Virus record (IMG/VR): IMGVR_UViG_3300043466_000193
Coordinates: 1 to 30,694 of that record
Strand: one strand, 5' to 3'
Source: a virus
DNA length: 30,694 nucleotides
The number at the start of each line of letters is the position of its first letter. Position 1 is the first letter of the stretch. The notes below the pieces were generated by a model that saw only the letters and a program-made list of their open reading frames with translations, had not been told where the DNA came from and did no database searches. Both the position numbers and the translations under genes were made by a program. Below, one piece after another: positions 8,147 to 15,591 of the stretch.

Positions 8147-8410
8147 TTAAATCAGTTTTGGCGAACGGTCAATGGATCTTTGAGCAATCTTGCCGTTATC
8201 CATGATCTTGATGAGTTCTTGCCGCAAGCCATCAATGGCCTGCAACATACACCACGCCGTTTCGCGTTTTGCCGACTCTTCGGGTTTCGATGATCGAAAT
8301 ATCCAAAGTTGATCGTTTTCTAATTTCGCAATCGCAATGTTGAGGGTGTCATCCTCAAGTATTTGCTGGGCCTTGCGGCCCCTGCGCACTTGGTCTTCAT
8401 TTGTGGTCAC
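8147..8410 (-). CDS. small conserved protein coupled to the portal gene
   Basis: An 87-residue mostly helical protein with RRGRKAQQILEDDTLNIAIAKLENDQLWIF and KRETAWCMLQAIDGLRQELIKIMDNGK. Small proteins of this pattern are often found beside portal or scaffold genes, but no role is established that I know of. The start is a GTG that shares GTGA with the portal stop codon, so translation is likely coupled to that of the portal. Coupling suggests a head-assembly role. Confidence 0.75.
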   Translation of the reverse strand: MTTNEDQVRRGRKAQQILEDDTLNIAIAKLENDQLWIFRSSKPEESAKRETAWCMLQAIDGLRQELIKIMDNGKIAQRSIDRSPKLI

Positions 8411-10623
8411 TGTGCCATTCCGTTAAAGGTTGATGGTGTCGCCATCGGCGCTGGTGGCTGCTGCTGCTCAATAAACTGAGTCGCTTGCTGCTGGGCCAAG
8501 AGCGCCTGCTGGCGAATCGCTTCACGATCAATGTTTTGCGCAGCGTCAATTTCCGCTGTGCTGATCTGTGAGTTGTACTTTAACTCAATTTCGTACTTCT
8601 TGAGATACAGGTCTTGCGCCATCTGGTCACGCTTCAAATCGTCATCCAAAAGCATTTGCTGGCGCTGGAGTTCCAGTTCTGCCGCCTTTTTCTGGATGTC
8701 GGCCTTGATGCTCTCGGCCTGCACCTGAGCCAAGATCTCCTCTGGCGTTGGCTTGGGCGCTGGAGGCGATGGCGGCACATAGTCGGCAGGGATGGCCTGA
8801 AAGTAGCTGGACGAATCCTTAAACCCTGATAACTCGACAATCTTGCGCAGGGTGTTGGAGAACTGCTGTGGCGTCACCAGCGGGTTGGTGGGGCCAAGCT
8901 GCTGCAAGATCTGCTCTTGCTTGGCCAAGATCATCATCAGGGCTTGCAAACGCTCGTTGGTGTCGCCATTGCCCAAGGCAATGTTGATGTTGGCGTCCAT
9001 GCCAGCATCCCAAGCGCGTGGGTCAATCTGCACCCACTCGTTGCGCATACGCACCATCCGAGCCTTGTCCTGGTGGGTTGTCACCAAGAACAAGATACCC
9101 TTGAACAGCTTCTTCATGCCCTCGGCCAAGATGCGTGCTGTCAACTCAATGCGGCCCTGGCTGGCTGAAATAGTGGCATTCACCGCAGCCTTGGTGCTGG
9201 ACTGCAAGGCATCGGCGTTCAGGCCCATGGCCGCTTTGCTCATGCCCGTGCGGTCTTCCTTGATCTGGTCCATGTATTCCATCATCGGGAATGCAGCCTG
9301 TCCAACAAATGGTGTTGTCAGTGGCTGGACCATGCCAGGCGCGCGCATACGAATGATCGCGCCTGTCTCGTTGTTCAGCACATCATCAATGTTGACTTGG
9401 CCCTCCACCACGGCTGTTCGTGGGTGGATGCTCTGCGCCAAACTGTCGAGCGTGTTGCGCAGAATCTCGGACTTGATCTCTTGCAGGTCGCGGGTGATGT
9501 CAAAAATCGACATCGCCTCAAGTGGGCTGGTGTGTGGCTCTGGATCACAAGGAAAGTCAGCAAATGGGATGTAGCTTGCTGGCAGATTACGCACCACCTT
9601 GTAGCCAGCGCCCATGCAGCAGACCTTGCGCAACTCGGCAATGCCATCACCGTCATAGTCCACACGCGCATATGCCTCGATGTACAGCACCGTGCGCATC
9701 ATCGGGTTGGCAGCGTCATTCGTGCCAAACGTGGTAGACAGCGGCTGTCGGGCCAGATATTCATCGTTGCTATCCAGGTCAGTGGAGGAAATGTTCTCCT
9801 CAATCTCGTCCTGGTCATAGCCCATGGCAATCAGGTCGGCCACTGTGGCCATCTGGCGGTGGGCAATGATGGTGGCGTCATCAAAGGATCGTGCGCGTCT
9901 GTTGAGCAGCAATTCCTCTGGCGGCACGGCCATGATCTTGATGCGGCCATCCTTGGTGATGCGCTTGATCTGCACATCGTGCAGCATGGGCGCAGGCATG
10001 ACCACAGGCTGCCCAGTCATTGGGTCCACCGTGGTCAGTTGCATCTCGTCCACGTTGGGGTCAGGGTAAGACACCACAATCTTGACCTCAGCGCCAGGCT
10101 CTTGCATCAGCATTTGCAGCGTCTGCTCGTCCAGCCCCGTGTACTCCTCAATCCGCACGCGCTCTTCGTCTTCCCACCAGAATTTCGCAATGCCGCATTT
10201 ACGCACCAGCGCATCTTTGAAAATTGCGTAAGTGGTCAAGAAACCAGCGTTGTCGTTCTGGAAAATGTAGTTCGCATAATCTGTGGCCTGCTGCGCCATC
10301 TTGACGTCTTCAGGGCCGCGAGGCGTGAACTCGACCACATTCTCCGAGTTGAAGAAAACGCGCATCAGGCTCGGCAGCATGGCGCTGACCGTATCGCGCA
10401 CCTCCATGGCCACCACCTTGGAGTTGCCCTCCACCTCGTTGCCAAACAGGTCGCCACGGTAGTACTCAGTACCCTTGGCGCGTGTTGGCGACAGGTCGCT
10501 GTCCACATAACTGACAGCATCTGTCAGGTCTTGCCCGATGATGCTTTCCAGTTCCGCATCGTCCATGGGCTTTGCGGCCACGATGTCGGTGTTGATGGCG
10601 TTGGTGATGTCTTGCTCGTTCAT
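8407..10623 (-). CDS. portal protein (SU10/P22-like)
   Basis: A 738-residue protein. It has the N-terminal pattern DLSPTRAKGTEYYRGDLFGNEVEGNSKVV..EVRDTVSAMLPSLMRVFF (about 43-92), the central region MAVPPEELLLNRRARSFDDATIIAHRQM, and LPASYIPFADFPCDPEPHTSPLEAMSIFDITRDLQEIKSEILRNTLDS, all characteristic of the large portal proteins of SU10-like podoviruses. The C-terminus (about 620-738) is Gln/Ala-rich and helical, as expected for the barrel domain. Twelve copies form the DNA channel at the capsid vertex. It is followed by scaffold and capsid genes and preceded by a glycosyltransferase gene. Recognition is firm. Confidence 0.9.
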   Translation of the reverse strand: MNEQDITNAINTDIVAAKPMDDAELESIIGQDLTDAVSYVDSDLSPTRAKGTEYYRGDLFGNEVEGNSKVVAMEVRDTVSAMLPSLMRVFFNSENVVEFTPRGPEDVKMAQQATDYANYIFQNDNAGFLTTYAIFKDALVRKCGIAKFWWEDEERVRIEEYTGLDEQTLQMLMQEPGAEVKIVVSYPDPNVDEMQLTTVDPMTGQPVVMPAPMLHDVQIKRITKDGRIKIMAVPPEELLLNRRARSFDDATIIAHRQMATVADLIAMGYDQDEIEENISSTDLDSNDEYLARQPLSTTFGTNDAANPMMRTVLYIEAYARVDYDGDGIAELRKVCCMGAGYKVVRNLPASYIPFADFPCDPEPHTSPLEAMSIFDITRDLQEIKSEILRNTLDSLAQSIHPRTAVVEGQVNIDDVLNNETGAIIRMRAPGMVQPLTTPFVGQAAFPMMEYMDQIKEDRTGMSKAAMGLNADALQSSTKAAVNATISASQGRIELTARILAEGMKKLFKGILFLVTTHQDKARMVRMRNEWVQIDPRAWDAGMDANINIALGNGDTNERLQALMMILAKQEQILQQLGPTNPLVTPQQFSNTLRKIVELSGFKDSSSYFQAIPADYVPPSPPAPKPTPEEILAQVQAESIKADIQKKAAELELQRQQMLLDDDLKRDQMAQDLYLKKYEIELKYNSQISTAEIDAAQNIDREAIRQQALLAQQQATQFIEQQQPPAPMATPSTFNGMAQ

Positions 10624-10656
10624 GGTTCGACCTTTGGATTTAGGACCACAACCATT

Positions 10657-11268
10657 TTAATTGTGGACAAATAGTATTTGAGGCAACTTTAATGGGAAAA
10701 GACCTTCGTGGGCCAGCAAGATGTCCTCGAAATAACTGGCATCCCCGTCATGCGTCCTGTCCCTGAAGCCCACCTTTTTGGCCATCTCAGTCCTGACAAT
10801 GGCCGAACTGACGTCAATTGACCCGCGCTGGTAGCTTGTCTCGAAATACGAATAAGGCGGCAAGTCTCGCCCACCAGGCCGATTGTGAGAGTGCACCATG
10901 TCAAACAGCACCACATCCCCCTCACCCATCGCATAGTTCAAATATTCCACCGCCTTGGGGATAAAGTAATTGTCAGCATTGGTCAGCAGCAAATAGTCGC
11001 CCGTTGCTTGGTCAATCCCGATTTGACGCAAAGTGTGGCCATAGTCGTTGCACCTTGATGGCGTGCAGAAAAACTCAATCTGCCCAGGCTTGGCATCGGC
11101 AAAGTCTTGCATGATGTCCATGAACTCAGCATTCGGCCCGTCATGGATCACCTTCAGCCGCCAGTTGCTGGCAGTCTGATTGATCCAGGACTGCACAAAA
11201 ACGCGCAATTCACCATGGCGCTCAAACGCCACAGCCACCACATCAAGCGTCAAACCAGGCTTTTGCAT
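10657..11268 (-). CDS. family 2-like glycosyltransferase
   Basis: A 203-residue protein starting MQKPGLTLDVVAVAFERHGE. The first ATG of this frame after overlap with the upstream gene is at 11268. Further upstream codons would overlap that gene by over 100 bases and look unrelated. It shows a GT2-like first domain: LKVIHDGPN (nucleotide-binding), CNDYGHTLRQIGIDQATGDYLLLTNADN with the metal-binding N-A-D at about 97-99, and DGDASYFEDILLAHEG near the end. It is one of three glycosyltransferase-like genes in the late operon and overlaps the next upstream one by 26 bases. Acceptor unknown; virion or host-surface glycan modification is possible. Confidence 0.8.
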   Translation of the reverse strand: MQKPGLTLDVVAVAFERHGELRVFVQSWINQTASNWRLKVIHDGPNAEFMDIMQDFADAKPGQIEFFCTPSRCNDYGHTLRQIGIDQATGDYLLLTNADNYFIPKAVEYLNYAMGEGDVVLFDMVHSHNRPGGRDLPPYSYFETSYQRGSIDVSSAIVRTEMAKKVGFRDRTHDGDASYFEDILLAHEGLFPLKLPQILFVHN

Positions 11269-11932
11269 ATTCAGGTCGGTGGGTTTGCAGCCAGGGCAGC
11301 GCCTGGTCGTGCAGTTTCTTGGCATCAAAGCCAATCGTGTGGCTGCCGATGTGGTGCACATAACTGGCACTCACAAAATGGCTGTACCCCCGCTGGCGCA
11401 GATCCAGGCAGTGGACGTCATCCGAGTACCAGTTCAGCGGTGGGAAACCCTCGCCAAACGCTTCTTTGTTGATCCATGCCAAGATCGGGCTGACCTCCTC
11501 GACCATCTTGATGTGGGCCTCAGATGGGAACTTGTAAAAGTGCAGCCTCTCAGGCTGTTCGGTGATGCGCACGTTTTGGCATGGCCTGGCCGCATCACTC
11601 CTTGCCGCCACCCAGCCAGCACGCACGCTGTGCATGGTGTTGATGATGGCCACATCTTCGAGCAGCACCTTGATGCTGTCAGGCGTGAGCACAATGTCAT
11701 CGTTGGCCACAATCACCTGGTCGTAGTCTTGCAGCGCCCTCTTGATGATGTAGTTGTAATCATCGCCAAAGTTGCTCGGCTGGCCAAAGATCTTGAGAGT
11801 CGCGTCATACTTTTCAATGACCGACTCAGGACCGTGCAGATACACAGGATGCTCTGGTGCGTATTGCCGGATGCTCTCCAGCAGCACGCCCAGACCTTTG
11901 CCGTGCACAGTCGCAATACAAATAGGGATCAT
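11243..11932 (-). CDS. glycosyltransferase-like protein
   Basis: A 229-residue protein with a GT-A arrangement: MIPICIATVHGKGLGVLLESIR at the N-terminus, DYDQVIVANDDIVLTPDS with a D78-D79 metal-binding pair, and WYSDDVHCLDLRQRGYSHFVSAS near the C-terminus. A cluster of His residues follows (YVHHIGSHTIGFD). Length and motif order agree with small phage-encoded transferases of the GT2 clan. It overlaps the DUF6321 gene by ATGA and the next glycosyltransferase gene by 26 bases, so the two transferases are produced together. The enzyme class is moderately sure and the substrate is unknown. Confidence 0.75.
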   Translation of the reverse strand: MIPICIATVHGKGLGVLLESIRQYAPEHPVYLHGPESVIEKYDATLKIFGQPSNFGDDYNYIIKRALQDYDQVIVANDDIVLTPDSIKVLLEDVAIINTMHSVRAGWVAARSDAARPCQNVRITEQPERLHFYKFPSEAHIKMVEEVSPILAWINKEAFGEGFPPLNWYSDDVHCLDLRQRGYSHFVSASYVHHIGSHTIGFDAKKLHDQALPWLQTHRPEYAKAWFDA

Positions 11933-12225
11933 TTCTTCGCCTTGTTTCTCGCAGAGATCGCTGCCGCCTTGGCCTTGGCGTCAGCCTTGCTCGATGCGCC
12001 CCAAGCCTTCAGAGACAGCAGCAGCCGTGTTGGCTCCCCGCCCTTCATCTCAGGCCCAGGCATATTGCCCATGCGCGCCAAGAAGCTGGCCCGGCGTGGG
12101 TTGTCACCAGACTTCACTGGCGCTTTGAGGTTCATGCCCTCAGCCTTGGCGCTGGCCCTGCCCTTGGCATTGAGTCCACCGCTTGGGCTTTTGCCCTCCT
12201 TGCGCTGCCAGGCTGGCGTCTTCAT
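11929..12225 (-). CDS. DUF6321 family small basic protein
   Basis: A 98-residue strongly basic protein: TPAWQRKEGKSPSGGLNAKGRASA, NLKAPVKSGDNPRRASFLARMGNMPGPE, then PTRLLLSLKAWGASSKADAKAKAAAISARNKAKK. These conserved blocks match DUF6321, a family known mainly from phages. The Lys/Ala-rich tail resembles histone H1 tails, so nucleic-acid binding is plausible but unproven. It is joined by ATGA overlaps to the 51-residue gene upstream and to a glycosyltransferase gene downstream. Confidence 0.85.
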   Translation of the reverse strand: MKTPAWQRKEGKSPSGGLNAKGRASAKAEGMNLKAPVKSGDNPRRASFLARMGNMPGPEMKGGEPTRLLLSLKAWGASSKADAKAKAAAISARNKAKK

Positions 12226-12377
12226 TTCTTGGCCTTCACAGGCTTGGCCGTTTTAGCCGATGCCTTAAACGCAGCAGCAGTTGGCGCACCCTTGCTTCCA
12301 GGCTTGCGCATCTTCTCCTTGCTGCCTGCCTCAATTCGCTCACGCTTTGCATGAATGTTTGCATATAAGCCTTTCAT
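12222..12377 (-). CDS. 51-residue basic protein
   Basis: A small gene below usual length cut-offs. It begins MKGLYANIHAKRERIEAGSK and goes on with EKMRKPGSKGAPTAAAFKASAKTAK to a Lys-rich end. It overlaps the stop of the Cys-rich gene upstream by ATGA (12374-12377) and the start of the DUF6321 gene downstream by ATGA (12222-12225). These overlaps and the lack of any other reading frame here make it a real gene. The composition (about one third Lys or Arg) suggests binding to DNA, RNA or an acidic protein. I recall similar short proteins in other phages at this place, without a function. Confidence 0.85.
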   Translation of the reverse strand: MKGLYANIHAKRERIEAGSKEKMRKPGSKGAPTAAAFKASAKTAKPVKAKK

Positions 12378-12865
12378 GATTCGCCCTCCTCGTATTCGCC
12401 TTCCTCGTACTCGCCTTCTTCGTCCTCACCCTCTTGCTCTCCAGTGTTGGGGCCACCCACTACCCAAGCATCGCAGGTGCGGCTGGCCGCGCACTTGAAG
12501 TCAAAGATCTCGCAATAGCCCAGGTCGGCCAATTCAATCGTCCCCCAGGGGTCAGCCTCCATGCCGATGCCCTCGGCAATGCACTGCTTGATGCCATCGG
12601 ACACATTGAATGCCGCGCAGTTGCCGCAAAGGCTTTGCTTGGCGTCATCGGTGGAGACATCCCACTGGTCAGCCTTCTTCGCCCAAAACGCTGTGTTTGG
12701 CAGCTTCGGGTTTTCAGGGCCGTAGGCCGCGCTGGTGATCGCCTTGGCGCGGTTCTTCAGGTTGAGCGTGATGTCTTGCGTTGGCATGGGGCAGGCTTGG
12801 CCTTCCTCCATGTCCTCGCCCTCACGGTCCATGGCTTGTTCCATGGTGCGTTGCATAGTGGCCAT
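12374..12865 (-). CDS. Cys-rich protein with acidic repeat tail
   Basis: A 163-residue protein of unknown function. Residues about 80-145 carry a conserved Cys block: LCGNCAAF, then QCIAEG, then LGYCEIFDFKCAASRTCDAWVVGGP. Six or more Cys in this spacing could bind metal or form an Fe-S or zinc site. The last 22 residues are acidic repeats (EGEDEEGEYEEGEYEEGES). An AGGAG Shine-Dalgarno sequence precedes the ATG, which shares a base with the stop codon of the DUF6496 gene. The acidic tail next to three basic small proteins hints at a complex, which is inference only. Confidence 0.8.
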   Translation of the reverse strand: MATMQRTMEQAMDREGEDMEEGQACPMPTQDITLNLKNRAKAITSAAYGPENPKLPNTAFWAKKADQWDVSTDDAKQSLCGNCAAFNVSDGIKQCIAEGIGMEADPWGTIELADLGYCEIFDFKCAASRTCDAWVVGGPNTGEQEGEDEEGEYEEGEYEEGES

Positions 12866-13050
12866 TATTTCTTGCTCCTGTTGGTTGCTGTGCGCTGCCC
12901 ACGCATGGGCAGCTTGGCCTCGCTCATCGCAATGGCGATGGCCTGCTTGGGGTTTTTCACCACCTTGCCAGAGCCACCGCTGTGCAGTTTGCCCTTCTTA
13001 AATTCGGACATCACTGTGCCGACCTTCTTTTGCGCTTTGCTCATTGGCAT
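12865..13050 (-). CDS. DUF6496 family small basic protein
   Basis: A 61-residue protein, MPMSKAQKKVGTVMSEFKKG, then KLHSGGSGKVVKNPKQAIAIAMSEAKLP. The pattern (EFKxGKLxSG...KxVKNxKQAIAIAxSEA) is that of DUF6496, found in phage and bacterial genomes and of unknown function. The start chosen at 13050 has AGGAG 7 bases upstream. The reading frame extends further upstream without a ribosome site and into the terminase region, so the longer version is unlikely. It is positively charged. Confidence 0.85.
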   Translation of the reverse strand: MPMSKAQKKVGTVMSEFKKGKLHSGGSGKVVKNPKQAIAIAMSEAKLPMRGQRTATNRSKK

Positions 13051-13078
13051 AGATTGCTCCTGTTGATCAATTGGCAGA

Positions 13079-14491
13079 TTATGCGACTCTGGACAGGTTT
13101 CGGCGCAGCGGCTGGCTCCACTTGCTGCTGGCCGCTGACCCGTACATCCCAGCAATCGCGTCAGATGCAAACGTCAAGACAAACGCATCAGCCTTGTCAG
13201 GACTTGGCAAACCCCTCTTCCTGATCTCGTCCTTGCCCTCGATCTGGATCTTGCCGTTACTGGTGAAGCTGTACCGCACAGTGGCCAATTCACTGATCAG
13301 CACCTCATCTTTGGCCAGTTTGCAGTCTCTCGCCTCCAGCCACGCCTTTGCCCTGTACCACAGTTCAGCCTTCAGATTCCTGTACGTCCCACCCATGGCT
13401 GGGCTTTCGGACACATTGATGCCACGCGCTGGCAGGCCCAACTCACGCAGCCGATCCACCACCCCAGCGCCCAGGCCGATGCTGTCCACCAAGATCTCCT
13501 TGGGCTGTTGGCTTGGTGGCAGCACGTTGTACTCAGCCACCACCGCCCCGGTCAGTTGCATCAGGTCCAGATTCTTCCAGGTGCGGATGCTCTCGGTGAC
13601 CACATTGCCCTGGCGTTTGCACAGCGCAGACCTGTCACTGCCAAAACGTGCCACGTCCAGCCCCCAGATCATTGGCGCTGACAGACTCGCCGCCACATCG
13701 CGGTGCAGCGCACTTTCAAGCAAGTCCATTGCAATCACCGTATCATCATCGCCCTTCGGGAACTCCCCGATCACGCGAATCCGATACACGTTGCTGTCTT
13801 CGCCGTACCGCTGCGCCATCTCCTTGACATACTCATCACTGACCCTGGGCGAATCGGTACAAGCCACCTGGAAGGTGGTCCACTCACCAGACAGGCGCGT
13901 GTGCGTGTCGTAGAAGAATCCACTGGAGCGCACCGGGTTGCCAAGCAGCAGCGTCACCGCATTGTGTCCAGACATGGACCCCGCCGCCGCCTCAAACACC
14001 TGCTCCGGCACACCTGACGCCTCATCGGCCACCAGCATCACATATTCAGAGTGAATCCCCTGCAACGCTTCAGGCTGCTCGGCCCTTGAAGTTCTCGCCG
14101 AGATAAACATCTCAGTCGGCGCAGCGTTGAACTCAATACGCTCTTGCTTGACGGTCAACAGCCCCTGCAATGGCGCTGGCATCGCGTTGATCCAGCGTTT
14201 GAGTTCAGCAAACATGGCGTCATACAGTTGGCTGCTGGTGGGTGCTGTCACCACCACCTTCACGGGTGATCGCGTCATGAAGTACCACAGCATGGCCCAG
14301 CTTGATGCTGTTGACTTTCCAACCCCGTGGCCACTGCGCACGCTGATCTTCCTGTCCCCACGGGCAATCGCCCCCAAGAACTTCACCTGCCAAGGGTCAG
14401 GATCTACCCCCAACACCTCACGCACAAACAGCACCGGGTCAGGGTGATACCTGTCCACCCACTGCTGAAACACATTTTCTGTTTTTGCCAT
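13079..14491 (-). CDS. terminase large subunit
   Basis: A 470-residue ATPase-nuclease that cuts concatemeric DNA and pumps it into the capsid. Counting from a TTG three codons upstream of the ATG, the Walker A is SGHGVGKST (about 56-64), Walker B is VMLVADE (154-160), and the nuclease part has GLDVARFGSD (Asp 282), ILVDSIGLGAGVVDRL (Asp 339) and PDKADAFVLTFAS (Asp 435/438), giving the three acidic clusters of the RNase H-like nuclease. The size is normal. The ATG at 14491 is preferred, and the TTG at 14500 is the alternative. The gene directly follows the mini-gene chain. All motifs appear intact. Confidence 0.93.
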   Translation of the reverse strand: MAKTENVFQQWVDRYHPDPVLFVREVLGVDPDPWQVKFLGAIARGDRKISVRSGHGVGKSTASSWAMLWYFMTRSPVKVVVTAPTSSQLYDAMFAELKRWINAMPAPLQGLLTVKQERIEFNAAPTEMFISARTSRAEQPEALQGIHSEYVMLVADEASGVPEQVFEAAAGSMSGHNAVTLLLGNPVRSSGFFYDTHTRLSGEWTTFQVACTDSPRVSDEYVKEMAQRYGEDSNVYRIRVIGEFPKGDDDTVIAMDLLESALHRDVAASLSAPMIWGLDVARFGSDRSALCKRQGNVVTESIRTWKNLDLMQLTGAVVAEYNVLPPSQQPKEILVDSIGLGAGVVDRLRELGLPARGINVSESPAMGGTYRNLKAELWYRAKAWLEARDCKLAKDEVLISELATVRYSFTSNGKIQIEGKDEIRKRGLPSPDKADAFVLTFASDAIAGMYGSAASSKWSQPLRRNLSRVA

Positions 14492-14500
14492 AGGCGTCAA

Positions 14501-14806
14501 TTATGCCGCCACGGCATACGCTCCAGGCTGCCAATGCGTTCTCGGCTTGTATGTGTTGCCACCCCACTTCGTCCTATCCTTCGGATGTGGGCAGTCTTCC
14601 GGCACTTTCACAGCCACCCACACCTTGGAGAACTGTCCCCTTTTTCCAAGCTGCCAGCGGTCCACATACACATCAGGCATTGCCCGTAGGGATGTCCGCA
14701 CGTTGGCAACGTGCATCCCCGTTGCCGCTGCAATCTCCATCGGCGTCAAACCCCATGGATTAGCTCTGAGCAATGCCCTGACTTTTCGTTGGCGCACTGG
14801 CGTCAT
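14501..14806 (-). CDS. winged-helix DNA-binding protein
   Basis: A 101-residue protein starting MTPVRQRKVRALLRANPWGL. Residues about 5-75 form a helix-turn-helix with wing: LTPMEIAAATGMHVANVRTSLRAM is the HTH, and YVDRWQLGKRGQFSKVWVAV is the wing. The start at 14806 is preferred to the longer frame beginning at 14902, because an AAGGAG ribosome site lies just upstream and the ATG overlaps the stop of the 38-residue zinc-ribbon gene (ATGA). It may regulate the terminase operon or take part in packaging or replication. The fold is likely and the role is unknown. Confidence 0.75.
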   Translation of the reverse strand: MTPVRQRKVRALLRANPWGLTPMEIAAATGMHVANVRTSLRAMPDVYVDRWQLGKRGQFSKVWVAVKVPEDCPHPKDRTKWGGNTYKPRTHWQPGAYAVAA

Positions 14807-14919
14807 TCTGTCTTCTCCTTGACCGTAGCCCATGCCACTTGGTTGCACTTGGCGCATTGGTAGTGGTACTGACTGCGGTGGGGTGATGGGGTCAAGAGCC
14901 ATCGGTGTTTACAAGTCAT
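14803..14919 (-). CDS. 38-residue zinc-ribbon mini-protein
   Basis: A short gene, MTCKHRWLLTPSPHRSQYHY, then QCAKCNQVAWATVKEKTE. Cys3, His5, Cys22 and Cys25 (C-x-H ... C-x2-C) make a plausible zinc-binding site. The ATG overlaps the stop of the 84-residue gene upstream (ATGA at 14916-14919), and its own stop overlaps the ATG of the winged-helix gene (14803-14806). An AAGGAG ribosome site precedes both starts. The double coupling and the metal site together argue strongly for a real gene. Confidence 0.78.
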   Translation of the reverse strand: MTCKHRWLLTPSPHRSQYHYQCAKCNQVAWATVKEKTE

Positions 14920-15170
14920 GTGTTCTTCTCCTTGAGTTTGGCTTCAACAAGTTCAGCCAGCATCACATCTGACTTGCCGCCCATGATCTCAATGTGCAGC
15001 TTGTCCTCATCCGTCAGCCCAACCCATTGCCGCTGTGCTGCGGGTGGGGTGGCTCTATTGGCAACCAGTGGCCGAACCACAACACAACCCAAAGGCTCCG
15101 TCAATTCGTCTCTGATCACAGGTGCTGGCCTTGTCGGCTCTGGCTCGTAGCCTTCCCAAAAGTCACTCAT
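14916..15170 (-). CDS. hypothetical protein, 84 residues
   Basis: The protein begins MSDFWEGYEPEPTRPAPVIR, has a central QRQWVGLTDEDKLHIEIMGG and ends in a helical AELVEAKLKEKNT. The start at 15170 overlaps the stop of the 32-residue membrane peptide (ATGA) and has a G-rich ribosome site. The frame could begin six codons earlier, but that would overlap more. WVGLTDED resembles short motifs in other phage hypothetical proteins. No function is known to me. Confidence 0.7.
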   Translation of the reverse strand: MSDFWEGYEPEPTRPAPVIRDELTEPLGCVVVRPLVANRATPPAAQRQWVGLTDEDKLHIEIMGGKSDVMLAELVEAKLKEKNT

Positions 15171-15265
15171 ACCACCCCCACCAGCCACAGCAGGGCATAA
15201 ATGGTTAACAGGGACACAGCGGCTGATGCCAGCAGGCTGGCGAGCAGGATCACGTTGGTCTTCAT
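15167..15265 (-). CDS. 32-residue single-pass membrane peptide
   Basis: A tiny gene, MKTNVILLASLLASAAVSLL followed by TIYALLWLVGVV, that is almost entirely one hydrophobic helix after a short Lys-containing start. Its ATG overlaps the stop of the upstream 109-residue gene (ATGA 15262-15265) and its stop overlaps the next ATG (15167-15170). It would insert in the inner membrane. A holin/pinholin-like or membrane-anchoring role is conceivable but unsupported by motifs. Confidence 0.7.
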   Translation of the reverse strand: MKTNVILLASLLASAAVSLLTIYALLWLVGVV

Positions 15266-15591
15266 TCCTCGGCTCCTTGGTAAATCCTGGACGCCCATCG
15301 CGTCACAACCATTCCATGAACACTGAGGCTTTCAGCCCTCACCCATGAATCAGACTGAATCAACCCCTCCTTCTTGGCAAGCAAAGCAACGCAGCCCCAA
15401 GCTCTCCTATCTGGAGGCTCTGGAAAATCTGGATTTTCCCGGCGCACCTCCTCAGTCGTGAAATACTTTTTTCGCAATGCGTGCTGGCGCACAGCCTCAA
15501 GAGCAAGCTGCTTCCAATCACCACCAGCGTTGTTGCCTGCAACTTCAGCCATCTGATGCCCAAGCTCTAAGCCCATTTGCTTCATGCTCAT
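15262..15591 (-). CDS. putative winged-helix protein, 109 residues
   Basis: The protein begins MSMKQMGLELGHQMAEVAGN. Residues about 28-85 (LALEAVRQHALRKKYFTTEEVRRE, then DRRAWGCVALLAKKEGLIQ and a C-terminal hairpin TRWASRIYQ) look like a winged helix-turn-helix: helices, then a beta hairpin. The start at 15591 is the ATG that overlaps the stop of the 54-residue gene (ATGA). An in-frame GTG two codons earlier is less likely. It is part of a chain of coupled mini-genes. The function is unknown; DNA binding is inferred from the predicted fold only. Confidence 0.7.
   Translation of the reverse strand: MSMKQMGLELGHQMAEVAGNNAGGDWKQLALEAVRQHALRKKYFTTEEVRRENPDFPEPPDRRAWGCVALLAKKEGLIQSDSWVRAESLSVHGMVVTRWASRIYQGAEE

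Noticed and set aside
10645-10665. Hairpin CCACAA...TTGTGG at the end of the glycosyltransferase gene
   Set aside because: Short stem, overlaps the stop codon and has no T-run; too weak to call a terminator.
9397-10674. 425-codon plus-strand reading frame opposite the portal gene
   Set aside because: It is a shadow of the portal codons: His/Val/Ala-rich composition, no ribosome site, no motif.
11180-12256. 358-codon plus-strand frame opposite two glycosyltransferases and DUF6321
   Set aside because: Covers three genuine minus-strand genes; composition typical of an antisense frame.
12865-13170. Longer 101-codon version of the DUF6496 gene
   Set aside because: The extra 40 codons are Cys/Pro/Arg-rich, run into the terminase 3' end and lack a ribosome site, whereas AGGAG precedes the inner ATG.
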